The translations under genes were made by a program, and so were the position numbers. From an uncultured Dialister sp. (GTDB taxonomy: Bacteria; Bacillota; Negativicutes; Veillonellales; Dialisteraceae), in contig URAA01000024.1 in assembly GCA_900545785.1 (NCBI GenBank), positions 1-14,850 on the forward strand: a stretch of DNA of 14,850 nt. Reading direction: 5' to 3'. The notes below the pieces were generated by a model that did not search any database, was not told the DNA's origin, and was given only the letters and a program-made list of their open reading frames with translations. This document shows positions 1-9,675 of the stretch, piece by piece. The stretch's first letter is position 1; every line of letters starts with the position of its first letter.

Positions 1-1364
<1,364 letters not shown>

Positions 1365-1365
<1 letters not shown>

Positions 1366-2378
1366 TAATTCTCTTCACCGCCTTTTTCCAACAGCTTTTT
1401 CACTTCCTTATCAAAATCAGAAGTTATCTTTTGCGTCTTGTTAAATTCTACATATTCCGCAGTAGCTTTTTCTTTTGCCATTCTACCGGAAACTTTTCCC
1501 TTATCCTGCAAGATCTTGTATTTACGAAACGCAAGGAACTCATTCACACTGGCAGCAAATTCTTCCATAGTAAACGTATTTTCTCGTTCTATCAAATCTT
1601 CAATATAATCAAAATATCCTGTTACTGCTCGTTCCAGTTGCCTGATTTGTTTTTCTTTCAAATAATTTTTAGCAATCAACACATCTGATTTTAAAATGCG
1701 ACCTTCCGGAGCATATTTCCATGTAGTCAGCCCCATATTCTCCTTCATTCTATCCGCTTTTGTATAAATAATTTCTGCCGCAGTTTGTCCTGCGATAGCA
1801 TAGTGAAATTTATTTTGCACCATCGCATAAAATTCATGAGTAACCTGCGCATCCTTGTCATAGTCGATACTACATTCTGCAAAAATATCCGTAATCTGCT
1901 GCCAAATACGACGCTCGCTGGCACGGATGGAACGAACTCTTTCCAGTAACTCACGGAAGTAATCCCTTCCAAAAGCGGTTTCCCCTTGCTTTAAGCGTTC
2001 ATCGTCCATAGCAAAGCCTTTAATCATATATTCTTTCAGAACGCTTGTTGCCCACATTCTAAATTGAGTTGCTCTGCGAGAATTGACTCGATAACCTACG
2101 GAAATAATTGCATCAAGATTATAAAAATTTTGTTCTCTTTTTACTTGGCGATTGCCTTCTTGTTGAACTATTTCCATTTTGGAAATAGTTGATTCCCTCA
2201 CCAATTCTCCTTCGTCAAAAATATTGGATAAGTGCTTAGATATAGCAGGAACATCCACACCAAAGAGTTTTGCCATTGATTTTTGTGTCAGCCAAATTGT
2301 TTCATCACCGATGGCAGCATTTACCGAGATATTTTCATCCGCAGACCGGTACATTAAAAATTGGAGTTCTCTGGTCAT
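1365..2378 (-). CDS. rhuM: RhuM family protein within the type I R-M operon
   Basis: This is a 337-residue protein of the RhuM family, a name taken from a Salmonella pathogenicity-island gene whose biochemical role is not established. Homologues often sit in type I R-M operons. Residues ~29-50 (WLTQKSMAKLFGV...) read as a helix-turn-helix-like segment. The following stretch to ~130 includes NLDAIISVGYRV and MWATSVLKEYMIKGF, both hallmarks of the family. The C-terminal half is charged and mostly helical. There are no membrane segments. The start is firm: GGGAGGTGGAAGC precedes the ATG, which overlaps the hsdM stop as ATGA; its own stop overlaps the hsdS start as TAATG. It must therefore be co-translated with the modification subunits. 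A DNA-binding or regulatory role is an inference. Confidence 0.88.
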
Positions 2379-3964
2379 GCTTCCACCTCCCGACTGTTGT
2401 CAGGCAGGTCGATTTCTGTGATGATTTTATCGATTTCTTCACGGAGTACCTGCTCACGGGCAACGATTTCCCTGATTTCCGCATTTAACTTTACGATATC
2501 TATTTTTTCTCTTGTATCCTCCGCCTCCACATAGGTGGACACGGAAAGGTTATAGTCATTTTCTGCCACTTCTTCATAGCTTGCCGGATACGATATATGT
2601 TCGATTGTCTCACGTTTGGTGAAAGTGTCTACGATGTAGCGGATATTCTCCGTTGTCAGCTTGTTTTGGTTCGTCACCTTGATACATTCCTTTGTTGCAT
2701 CCATGAAAAGAATCGTATTGTCTCTTTTATTCTTTTTCAATACCATGATGCAGGTGGCGATGGACGTGCCGAAAAACAGGTTGCTCGGCAGCTGAATGAT
2801 GCAGTCTATATAGTTATTGTCTACCAGATATTTGCGGATTTTCTGTTCTGCTCCGCCGCGGTACATAATGCCCGGGAAGCATACGATGGCAGCCGTGCCG
2901 TTGGAAGCAAGCCATGAAAGGCTGTGCATGATAAATGCCATATCTGCTTTGCTCTTTGGCGCAAGTACCCCGGCAGGAGAAAAACGGGGATCATTGATGA
3001 GAAGTGTATTTCCATCGCCTGCCCATTTAATGGAATAGGGCGGATTGGATACGATCAATTCGAAAGGTTCATCATCCCAGTGCTGCGGACTGGTCAGTGT
3101 ATCATCACAGGCAATACTGAATTTATCAAAACCTACATCATGCAAGAACATATTGATCCGGCAAAGGTTGTAGGTCGTGATATTGATTTCCTGACCGTAG
3201 AAACCGTTGCGGACGGCATCCTTACCGAGCACTTTCTCCGCCTTGAGGAGGAGGGAGCCGCTGCCGCAGGCGGGATCGTATACTTTATTGATTTCTGTTT
3301 TTCCCACCGTGCCGAGACGGGTCAGCAGCTCCGATACGTCGGCAGGCGTAAAGAATTCACCGCCGGATTTCCCTGCATTTGAAGCATACATGGTCATGAG
3401 ATATTCATAAGCATCACCGAAAGCATCGATTTCATGATCCTTTACGTCACCGAGCTTCATATCGGCAACACCGTTCAGCAATTTTTCGAGCCTTTCATTC
3501 CGTTTGGCTACGGTAGGGCCCAGCTTATTGCTGTTTACATCAAAGTCATTGAATAAACCTGCAAAGTCGCTCTCCGCTTCGCTGCCCTTTGCAGATTCTT
3601 CTATATGGCTGAACACATGCTCTAAAGTTTCATTCAAATTTTCATCATTCGCAGCATTGGCACGAACGTTGCAGAAGAGTTCGCTGGGAAGAATGAAAAA
3701 TCCTTTTTCACTCACCAATCCTTTTCGACCTTCTTCGGCTTTTGCATCAGATATCTTTGCATAATCGAAATCGGACTCCCCTGCAGCTCTTTCACCTTCA
3801 TTGACATAGTTGCAGAGGTTTTCTGAAAGATAGCGGTAGAACATGGTACCGATAACATAAGTCTTAAAATCCCAACCGTCGACGGCACCGCGCAGATCGT
3901 CTGCGATCGCCCATATGGCACGATGAAGCTCGTCCCGTTCCTGTTCTTTTTTGGTATCAATCAT
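2375..3964 (-). CDS. hsdM: Type I restriction-modification methyltransferase subunit HsdM
   Basis: This is the N6-adenine methyltransferase subunit of a type I R-M system; with HsdS it forms the M2S1 methylase. An N-terminal HsdM helical domain (about residues 5-160, with DELHRAIWAIADDLRG near the start) precedes the catalytic domain. The catalytic domain has the SAM-binding motif DPACGSG at 230-236 and the catalytic NPPY at 307-310, spaced as in gamma-class amino-methyltransferases. The start chosen is ATG at 3964 (529 residues) because GGAGGAG sits 4 bases upstream. An in-frame start at 3988 would add eight residues but lacks a binding site. The C-terminus ends in a charged helix and its stop overlaps the next gene. 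The length is normal and all motifs are intact, so it should be active. Confidence 0.95.
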   Translation of the reverse strand: MIDTKKEQERDELHRAIWAIADDLRGAVDGWDFKTYVIGTMFYRYLSENLCNYVNEGERAAGESDFDYAKISDAKAEEGRKGLVSEKGFFILPSELFCNVRANAANDENLNETLEHVFSHIEESAKGSEAESDFAGLFNDFDVNSNKLGPTVAKRNERLEKLLNGVADMKLGDVKDHEIDAFGDAYEYLMTMYASNAGKSGGEFFTPADVSELLTRLGTVGKTEINKVYDPACGSGSLLLKAEKVLGKDAVRNGFYGQEINITTYNLCRINMFLHDVGFDKFSIACDDTLTSPQHWDDEPFELIVSNPPYSIKWAGDGNTLLINDPRFSPAGVLAPKSKADMAFIMHSLSWLASNGTAAIVCFPGIMYRGGAEQKIRKYLVDNNYIDCIIQLPSNLFFGTSIATCIMVLKKNKRDNTILFMDATKECIKVTNQNKLTTENIRYIVDTFTKRETIEHISYPASYEEVAENDYNLSVSTYVEAEDTREKIDIVKLNAEIREIVAREQVLREEIDKIITEIDLPDNSREVEA

Positions 3965-4007
3965 TTTTCTCCTCCGCTCTATCTTCAAGCCCTGCCTCTT
4001 CCAAAAC

Positions 4008-4018
4008 CGGATGATCCG
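4008..4018. promoter_or_regulatory. Small palindrome CGGATGATCCG in the hsdM leader
   Basis: This perfect inverted repeat of CGGAT with one central base lies between the predicted promoter and the hsdM start. It contains one GATC site, the likely target of the methyltransferase encoded at 12580-13434. It could be an operator, but it is short enough to be chance. Confidence 0.25.
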
Positions 4019-4071
4019 ATTCGTTTGAAAGGCAGCACCTTATATTTTCATCGATTCCTTTTTTCTATAAT

Positions 4072-4080
4072 AGTATAACA
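4072..4080 (-). promoter_or_regulatory. Extended -10 promoter for hsdM operon
   Basis: On the minus strand this reads TGTTATACT, an extended -10 element (TGN plus TATACT). No good -35 box is visible at the usual distance. It would give a leader of about 100 bases before hsdM. It is the only strong promoter-like element between the hsdM start and the terminator at 4121-4155. Confidence 0.5.
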
Positions 4081-4120
4081 TTTCCGTCTATTTGGATACT
4101 GTATATGAAAGATTCACCGC

Positions 4121-4155
4121 AAATAAAAATCCCCCGGAGCTGTTCTCCAAGGGGA
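4121..4155 (-). terminator. Intrinsic terminator after the small-gene operon
   Basis: On the minus strand, CCCC-TT-GGAG pairs with CTCC-G-GGGG around a short loop, followed by TTTTTATTT. It lies just past the DUF2695 gene and so ends the operon at 4199-6813, separating it from hsdM. Confidence 0.8.
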
Positions 4156-4198
4156 ATGATTGGGAAAAAACGTAACTGATGCGGCAACACTGCCTTTT

Positions 4199-4486
4199 TT
4201 ATTCTTCAAACTTTTCCTCGACATTAAAAATGACTTCACAATCGCAACCGGCACCATTTTCTTGCAAAAATTCTAATACTTTTTGCCCGTCTGCATTTTT
4301 ATCTTTCAGAAATTCCTTTGTTAAAGAAAAATCATGATTGCACGCTACTGTTTCCGATTTATCATTGAGGTAATCAAATAATTCATAAAACAGCTGCCTT
4401 TCCATCGGCAGACTATCCTCGAAAATTTTTTCTTGTGCATTTTTATATTCATCCGTCAATTTTTTCTTATACGCTCTATCCGTCAT
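4199..4486 (-). CDS. DUF2695 family protein
   Basis: This small soluble protein of 95 residues has the DUF2695 layout: a basic, helical N-terminus, then C49-N-H51 and, near the end, ENGAGCDCEVIFNVEEKFEE with C81 and C83. The C-x-H and C-x-C pairs could bind a metal, but this is an inference. The family has no known function. The start is supported by AAAGGAA five bases upstream of the ATG. It is the last gene of an AT-rich operon with immunity-like genes, 20 bases after the SUKH gene, and is followed by a terminator. The neighbourhood suggests a role in defence against toxins, but nothing in the protein itself proves that. Confidence 0.8.
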   Translation of the reverse strand: MTDRAYKKKLTDEYKNAQEKIFEDSLPMERQLFYELFDYLNDKSETVACNHDFSLTKEFLKDKNADGQKVLEFLQENGAGCDCEVIFNVEEKFEE

Positions 4487-4506
4487 GCGGTTCCTTTCAT
4501 TCCAAT

Positions 4507-5211
4507 TTATAATTCATCTGATATGATCTCACGCCATTTCCTTGCATTTTCAGAATTACTGTCTATCGGCGTTGTATGATTATTTGTAAAAACTTCCCAC
4601 TGCCAATCTTCACCGCCTGCACAACCGACTTTTATATATTCTTCCAAGAATTTTGTAAACGAATTTGCCATTACATAGCCATGCAAATCGCTTCCATCAT
4701 GACTTAAATATACGACTCTCCCGTAAGTTTCTTCTTCTAAATCGATTGCCAACAAATCTCCGTTTCCCACTTCCTGAAATGCCAACTTATTATGAAAAAC
4801 TCTATCATACGGGTTATCATAATCAGGATAACAAATATCTATCCACCCTCTTCTTCTTTCTTCAAAAAGGGGAATTAAATCTATTCCAAAATGAAGCTCA
4901 CCGCAAAAAATTCCCGCCAGTTCACTTGGTAATGATAATAGTTCCTTTTCCTTATTATAAATACTCCAAAAAAACTCTATGTGGGATGAAATTTCTTTCA
5001 ATGCCTGTCTGAATTCTATTGGAAGTTTGTAGCCCGGATCTCTTTCAAGTTTTAGAATATCTTCTTCTTTTGCGATTTCTTCACATACAATTTTTCTTGT
5101 AATTCCACCTGATTCATCTACTCTATTTTTGAAAGAATTTAATATGTCTAATATTTCATCTCTGTTGTACATAGTTTCCCCGTAATCTATATAACCCTTA
5201 TCATATATCAC
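4507..5211 (-). CDS. SMI1/KNR4 (SUKH) family protein, probable immunity protein
   Basis: This 234-residue soluble protein has the features of the SMI1/KNR4 or SUKH superfamily. It has an early acidic helical part (KLPIEFRQAL, residues 63-72), then the core strands RGWIDICYPD, GNGDLLAIDL and GRVVYLSHDG, then an SFTKFLEEYI helix. Many bacterial SUKH proteins are immunity proteins that bind and block nuclease or other toxins of contact-dependent systems. The start at 5211 has GAAGTGAT upstream. A second ATG at 5172, after GGGGAA, is also possible and would remove 13 residues that are not part of the domain. It is the third gene of the small operon, after the RraB-fusion gene. No cognate toxin is in view. 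Confidence 0.78.
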   Translation of the reverse strand: MIYDKGYIDYGETMYNRDEILDILNSFKNRVDESGGITRKIVCEEIAKEEDILKLERDPGYKLPIEFRQALKEISSHIEFFWSIYNKEKELLSLPSELAGIFCGELHFGIDLIPLFEERRRGWIDICYPDYDNPYDRVFHNKLAFQEVGNGDLLAIDLEEETYGRVVYLSHDGSDLHGYVMANSFTKFLEEYIKVGCAGGEDWQWEVFTNNHTTPIDSNSENARKWREIISDEL

Positions 5212-5288
5212 TTCTATAAAGCTATTATTGTTGCTCCTATCATCTGAGGACTAATTAAGAATCCGGTTTCATATCGGGTATTATCATT

Positions 5289-6533
5289 TTATTCTTCAAT
5301 ATTTTTCGTCTGCCTTACAACGACACATTCCCATCCATCATAGGCACCGTTAAATTCTTCTGCCATGTCCATAAGATACCAAACAATATCATCGATATCT
5401 TCAAAATCATCTTCTCTCCCAATCACAAGTTTGTTGTCTCTATCTTCACTATCATCATTATTTCTCGACTCAAGCTTTTGAAACCCTTTCTCCTTTGCTT
5501 TCGTTAAAAATTCTTCCCTGCTTCCCTCGGTTTCAAAGTATAGCCAATGTTCAATAATTCTCGGCACCATGCTGTCGCCTTCATTTTTAATTGCTTCGAT
5601 AAGCCTCATATTCATGATACTTTGATATTCATATCTGTTAGGATAGAGTGCGTTAAAATACATATCCCATTCTTTATCTTCAACTGCTGCGAATGTATAT
5701 ACATAATCAGGGAAATTTTCTGCCATCATCTCGGAAATTTCATCTGCATATCCCGACACATTCTTAGCATAAGCAAAGATATGTACACGTTCATCGCATT
5801 TCACAACACCGGCAAGAATATCTCCATGTTTTTCAATAATCTCTAACATGTCATCTTCTATTCGATATAAATATTCTTTTTCTTCCATTGTAGGAAATCC
5901 GGTCTTATTAGCATTTTTATATAATATTTGTAATTTTAGTCTTTTAGAATATTTCGAAGTTAACTCAAAGTCTGAAAGACCTAAATTCACCCTGATTACC
6001 GCCGGCAAATCATAAGCAAAAGCATTGCACAGATAAACGCCCCAATCTACATTAATTTCTATTTTTTCTTGAGCTGTAGCCTCTTCAGCAGACAGGCATA
6101 CTCTTTGCTTTCTTCTTTCGACTTCTTCTTTACATTCTTTTATCACCCCCAAAGCATTCTCATCGGCAGAATCTATTTCCGCCCAACGCATAGCATAGGG
6201 AATGGCTTTTTCTTCATTGTTTAAATACTGATATCCATATGCCATACGCATATTCCATTCCGCTTTATCTTTACCCTTTTCTTTTACTGAATTAAGAATA
6301 TCTATGGATTTCAATAACGCCTTACACCCGATAAACTCAGGGGTTCCCTCATTATCATCACCAATAACAGCGAAGTTTTGATATGTACGAGCAAGCTGAT
6401 AACATACTTGATAATCTCTTTCTTCTTTAGGCATGCTTTCTAACAGGTTGATACACTCTGTATATCTGTCTTTGTCATTAAGTTCATCTATTTTTTCAAA
6501 AAAATCCTGACTGTTTTCTTTTTGATATTTCAT
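5289..6533 (-). CDS. TPR-like / DUF695 / RraB-like three-part protein
   Basis: This 414-residue protein appears to be built from three parts. Residues 1-145 are helical with TPR-like periodicity (ECINLLESMPKEERDYQVCY; WNMRMAYGYQYLNNEEKAIP). Residues ~163-300 match DUF695 (VDWGVYLCN, AVIRVNLGL, FPTMEEKEYLYRIED, DKEWDMYFNALYP). Residues ~305-408 resemble RraB, the regulator of ribonuclease E: EHWLYFETEGSREEF, an acidic central stretch and a terminal AYDGWEC. DUF695-RraB fusions are known; adding a helical repeat domain suggests a protein-binding adaptor. The start has GGGAGA six bases upstream. No signal peptide or membrane segment is seen, so it should be cytoplasmic. Its place among immunity-like genes suggests inhibition of an RNase-like toxin, which is an inference only. 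Confidence 0.72.
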   Translation of the reverse strand: MKYQKENSQDFFEKIDELNDKDRYTECINLLESMPKEERDYQVCYQLARTYQNFAVIGDDNEGTPEFIGCKALLKSIDILNSVKEKGKDKAEWNMRMAYGYQYLNNEEKAIPYAMRWAEIDSADENALGVIKECKEEVERRKQRVCLSAEEATAQEKIEINVDWGVYLCNAFAYDLPAVIRVNLGLSDFELTSKYSKRLKLQILYKNANKTGFPTMEEKEYLYRIEDDMLEIIEKHGDILAGVVKCDERVHIFAYAKNVSGYADEISEMMAENFPDYVYTFAAVEDKEWDMYFNALYPNRYEYQSIMNMRLIEAIKNEGDSMVPRIIEHWLYFETEGSREEFLTKAKEKGFQKLESRNNDDSEDRDNKLVIGREDDFEDIDDIVWYLMDMAEEFNGAYDGWECVVVRQTKNIEE

Positions 6534-6567
6534 AATTATCTCCCGATTAAAAATTTAAATCTTATAA

Positions 6568-6813
6568 TTATCTTTTATCCAAAAATAAAAATACGACACC
6601 GCAAAGGACAAGTATCAAGCCGCATATTCCTATGAAAACTCTATATCCTTTCTCGCCCCATATTTCAAAAATAAAAGCATGCCTTATCCTATCTCCTGAT
6701 GTTGCATCATAAACCCATTTCCAGTCTCTTAAAGCACCTATGAAAAATATTAAACCTGCCACTATCAACACATACTGATAATGTGCCTTTAAAAATTCAA
6801 ATACTCCGTCCAT
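6568..6813 (-). CDS. Small two-helix membrane protein, Imm17-like
   Basis: This 81-residue protein has two hydrophobic helices: residues ~11-27 (YQYVLIVAGLIFFIGAL) and ~57-76 (YRVFIGICGLILVLCGVVFL). They are separated by a polar stretch containing RDWKWVYDA and EIWGEKGYRVF. This layout fits the Imm17 family of predicted membrane immunity proteins of polymorphic toxin systems. The start at 6813 is chosen because CAGGGGAAGAAT precedes the ATG. Upstream in-frame starts (ATG at 6843, TTG at 6867) lack good binding sites and would add polar residues. It is the first gene of the AT-rich operon. Membrane location is clear; immunity function is inferred from family resemblance and neighbours. Confidence 0.65.
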   Translation of the reverse strand: MDGVFEFLKAHYQYVLIVAGLIFFIGALRDWKWVYDATSGDRIRHAFIFEIWGEKGYRVFIGICGLILVLCGVVFLFLDKR

Positions 6814-6879
6814 ATTCTTCCCCTGATCAGCTATTTCCTCCATCAATATTTTTCTTTTATAAATCAATAATATAAGATC

Positions 6880-6888
6880 ATTGTATCA
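6880..6888 (-). promoter_or_regulatory. Candidate extended -10 promoter for the small-gene operon
   Basis: On the minus strand this reads TGATACAAT (TGN plus TACAAT). No recognisable -35 box is seen. It is placed about 65 bases upstream of the favoured start of the Imm17-like gene. The stretch 6889-7050 between it and the next terminator shows no gene or other clear element. Confidence 0.35.
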
Positions 6889-7050
6889 TGACTTGATCGC
6901 AAAGAGTATCTGCAATAACCCTGATTTTCGGGATCGGTGCCGATTACGTTGCGGGTAAGACCTCAGATGAGGGAAAGCATTGACCGCCGGGAGATTCAAA
7001 AACAAAGTGATCCGGCTCTTCGCCTGCGAAGTGCGAACGCCGAAGAAGCA

Positions 7051-7087
7051 TAAAAAAACGGCACAGCCGTTCATGACGACCGTGCCG
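7051..7087 (-). terminator. Intrinsic terminator of the aldo/keto reductase gene
   Basis: On the minus strand, a 12-bp stem (CGGCACGGTCGT with ACGGCTGTGCCG, including G-T pairs) surrounds a five-base loop and is followed by seven T. It lies 55 bases after the stop of the reductase gene. Confidence 0.88.
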
Positions 7088-7142
7088 AGTTTTCAGATGT
7101 CAGAAAAATCGTTAGTTAAATTTCTTTCAGACCTTCTCTTTT

Positions 7143-8018
7143 TCAGTCTTTTCCCAGTTTTCCTCCGTAGACGGGGAAGAAACCGAATTCGCCGTAATCT
7201 TTTATTTTTTCCATATGCTTCAATATTTCCATATCTTCGTCGGAAATGGTGAAATCAATGTCGGCATTTTCCTTCATATGCTGCGGATCTGCCGTTTTCG
7301 GGAGCACCACCGTATCCAGCTGCCAGTCATAGCGGATGCAGAGACGGGGAATGGAAACGCCGTATTTCTTTGCCATTTCTGCGATGGCTTTATGCTTCAG
7401 CGCTTCTCCGTGGGCTACGGGGGAATAGGCTTCCACCACGATTCCTTCTTTTTTGCAGAATTCTATGAGCGAAAGCGGCGTATTGGCGATATGGCAGAGG
7501 ATCTGGTTCACCATAGGCTTTATTTTTGCCGTTTCCATGATATTTTCCAAGTCCTGTTCAAGGAAATTGGAAACGCCGATGGCTTTTAATTTTCCTGCCC
7601 CGTAAGCATCTTCCAGAGCGCGCCATACTTCCCTGTTTTCCTTTTCATAGCGGTATTCCGAGCGGTTCACTTCCCGCCACGGCTGAGGGGAATGAATGAT
7701 CATCATGTCCAGATAGTCAAGGCCCATGATTTGTAATGTTTTTTCGATGGATGCCATGGCAGAATCATAGCTTTTGTGTTCTGCCGCCACTTTGGAGGTG
7801 ACGAAAATATCTTTTCTGTCCAAACCGCAGTTGCGGACGCCTTCGCCGACGCCCCGTTCGTTTCCGTAAGCCTGCGCCGTATCGATATGACGGTAGCCGA
7901 TCTTCGCCGCAGCGATCACCGCTTCCGCCGCTTTGTCGTCATCAATAAACCAAGTACCGAGTCCCAGTTTCGGAATATCCGCACCGTTGTGTAAATGAAG
8001 AACTTCATCAAATACCAT
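7143..8018 (-). CDS. Aldo/keto reductase
   Basis: This is a cytosolic NAD(P)H-dependent oxidoreductase of 291 residues that reduces aldehydes or ketones to alcohols; the exact substrate cannot be told. The catalytic tetrad is complete: D46 and Y51 (HIDTAQAYGNE), K76 (VTSKV) and H109 (IIHSPQPW). The N-terminal strand IPKLGLGTW and the later IGVSNF and VLPKT segments are typical of the family, the last forming part of the cofactor site. The length is normal. The start is supported by AAGGAAG upstream of the ATG. It is transcribed alone, with its own promoter candidate and terminator, and diverges from the MBOAT operon. A 2,5-diketo-gluconate or glyoxal reductase-type enzyme is likely. Confidence 0.93.
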   Translation of the reverse strand: MVFDEVLHLHNGADIPKLGLGTWFIDDDKAAEAVIAAAKIGYRHIDTAQAYGNERGVGEGVRNCGLDRKDIFVTSKVAAEHKSYDSAMASIEKTLQIMGLDYLDMMIIHSPQPWREVNRSEYRYEKENREVWRALEDAYGAGKLKAIGVSNFLEQDLENIMETAKIKPMVNQILCHIANTPLSLIEFCKKEGIVVEAYSPVAHGEALKHKAIAEMAKKYGVSIPRLCIRYDWQLDTVVLPKTADPQHMKENADIDFTISDEDMEILKHMEKIKDYGEFGFFPVYGGKLGKD

Positions 8019-8099
8019 AATTATCTTCCTTTCTTCGACAATTTTTTTACCATATATTTCCTATTTAAATATAAAGAGTCTTTCATTCCTGCTGTCTTC

Positions 8100-8128
8100 A
8101 TCTTATATAAAAGAAATATCAAGGTCAA
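8100..8128 (-). promoter_or_regulatory. Candidate promoter for the aldo/keto reductase gene
   Basis: On the minus strand, TTGACC (8123-8128) is separated by 17 bases from TAAGAT (8100-8105), about 80 bases before the start codon. The -35 box is good and the -10 box is weak. Confidence 0.4.
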
Positions 8129-8224
8129 ATACTCATTTCCTTGTCTGTTCCATGCTCTTTATGTATAGTTGATTTTCTGTTTTGATTTTTGAAACGTAAA
8201 AAACGCCCCGCTGAAAGATATATG

Positions 8225-8233
8225 TGATATAAT
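8225..8233 (+). promoter_or_regulatory. Extended -10 promoter for the MBOAT operon
   Basis: TGATATAAT is a perfect TATAAT preceded by TGN, about 50 bases before the ATG at 8286. No good -35 box is seen. An AT-rich stretch with TATGTA and TACATA facing each other follows (8246-8265) and could form a weak hairpin in the leader. The shared region 8019-8285 also holds the divergent reductase promoter and no other gene. Confidence 0.55.
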
Positions 8234-8285
8234 TTTGCTAATTATATGTAAAATAATATACATAAAATAATAACGGGGTCAGGTC

Positions 8286-9665
8286 ATGGTATTTTCTTCT
8301 TCGGTTTTCCTGCTTTTATTTTTGCCTTTGGTCGTACTTATTTATTACAATCCTTTCTGCAAGGGCAGAAAATTCAGGAACAATTTCCTTCTCGGGGCAA
8401 GCCTTTTCTTTTATGCTTGGGGCGAACCTTTTTTTGTGATCTTGATGATCCTTTCCATTGTTGTCGGCTGGTTTACCGGTAAAAAAATAGACGAAGCACC
8501 GCAAAATAAGAAGAAGCGCATATTGATCGTCGGCGCTTCTTTTCATATCGGCCTTTTATTCATCTTCAAGTATCTGACATTTACCGCCCGACAGCTTGGC
8601 CTTCTGTTGAACAAAGATTTTTCATGGCTCAATATTGCCCTGCCTATCGGTATTTCCTTCTTCACTTTTCAGCTGCTCTCCTATCTTTTCGACATCTATT
8701 ACGGAAAGGCAAAAGCGCAGAAAAGTATTTTGAATGTCGGTCTCTACATCGCCTTATTCCCTCAGCTGATCGCAGGACCTATCGTCCGCTACGATACTAT
8801 CGAGGATCAAATCATGAACCGCCGGGAATCGATGAATGATTTCTGCAGCGGTATGCAGCGATTCATATACGGTCTTGCCAAGAAGGTGCTGATTGCAAAC
8901 TATGTGGCACAAGTGGCAGACAATATATTTGATTCCGGCACAACGCTCTCCGTTGCTACCGCATGGCTCGGTGCCGTTGCCTATACTTTGCAGATCTACT
9001 TTGATTTCTCCGGCTATTCCGACATGGCTATCGGTCTCGGGAGAATGTTCGGTTTTAAATTTCCCGAAAACTTCAATTATCCTTATATCAGCAAGAGCGC
9101 TGCCGAATTTTGGCACAGGTGGCATATTTCCCTCGGTTCATGGTTTAAAGACTATGTATATATACCGCTGGGAGGCAGTAAAGTCAGCACGGGCCGCTGG
9201 ATATTCAATATGTTTGTGGTCTGGTCTTTGACAGGTCTGTGGCATGGTGCAAACTGGACATTCCTCTTCTGGGGGCTTTTCTATTTTGTCCTTCTTCTGG
9301 CTGAACGGTTTACGAGATTTCCGAAAAGAATCGGTTATTGGGCGTATGTATACTCTTTCTTTGTCATCATCATCGGAAGAACCATTTTCCGTTCCCCCGA
9401 TATTCAAAGCTTTCTTCACTATCTCGGCATGATGTTCGGCGTCGGTTCCGCCGGAATTACAGACTATATGTTCAATTACTATATCTCCGGCAGCTACGTC
9501 GTCATGGCGGCAGGTATTCTCTTTTGCTTCCCGGTTATCAGAAAATTAAGAGAAATAAAAATGTTCAATGCCATGGAACCTGTACTTTCAGTGATGTTGT
9601 TTTTACTGACTCTCATCAATGTGATCAGTTCAAGCTATAATCCGTTTATTTACTTTAATTTCTAG
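8286..9665 (+). CDS. MBOAT family O-acyltransferase (AlgI type)
   Basis: This integral membrane acyltransferase of 459 residues, related to alginate O-acetylase AlgI and to DltB/PatA, moves acyl groups across the cytoplasmic membrane for transfer to a surface polymer. It has many hydrophobic helices from residue 5 onward (VFLLLFLPLVVLIYY) and the AlgI-type core: YLFDIYYGK, LFPQLIAGPI, then FDFSGYSDMAIG, FWHRWHISLGSWFKDYVYIP (residues 275-294) and TGLWHGANW with the invariant histidine H320. H277 and H280 belong to the conserved loop. The start follows GGGGTCAGG. The DHHW gene begins 10 bases after its stop, so the pair is co-translated. The acyl donor and acceptor polymer are not known; no polysaccharide genes are near. 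Confidence 0.93.
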   Translation: MVFSSSVFLLLFLPLVVLIYYNPFCKGRKFRNNFLLGASLFFYAWGEPFFVILMILSIVVGWFTGKKIDEAPQNKKKRILIVGASFHIGLLFIFKYLTFTARQLGLLLNKDFSWLNIALPIGISFFTFQLLSYLFDIYYGKAKAQKSILNVGLYIALFPQLIAGPIVRYDTIEDQIMNRRESMNDFCSGMQRFIYGLAKKVLIANYVAQVADNIFDSGTTLSVATAWLGAVAYTLQIYFDFSGYSDMAIGLGRMFGFKFPENFNYPYISKSAAEFWHRWHISLGSWFKDYVYIPLGGSKVSTGRWIFNMFVVWSLTGLWHGANWTFLFWGLFYFVLLLAERFTRFPKRIGYWAYVYSFFVIIIGRTIFRSPDIQSFLHYLGMMFGVGSAGITDYMFNYYISGSYVVMAAGILFCFPVIRKLREIKMFNAMEPVLSVMLFLLTLINVISSSYNPFIYFNF

Positions 9666-9675
9666 GGGCGGTGAG

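Noticed and set aside
3965..3988. Longer hsdM start adding eight residues.
   Set aside because: GGAGGAG is placed correctly only for the ATG at 3964, and the shorter start fits the usual beginning of the family.
6889..7050. Possible small gene or RNA between the Imm17-like gene and the reductase terminator.
   Set aside because: There is no open frame with a binding site and no clear stem structure; a minus-strand frame there runs through the terminator hairpin.
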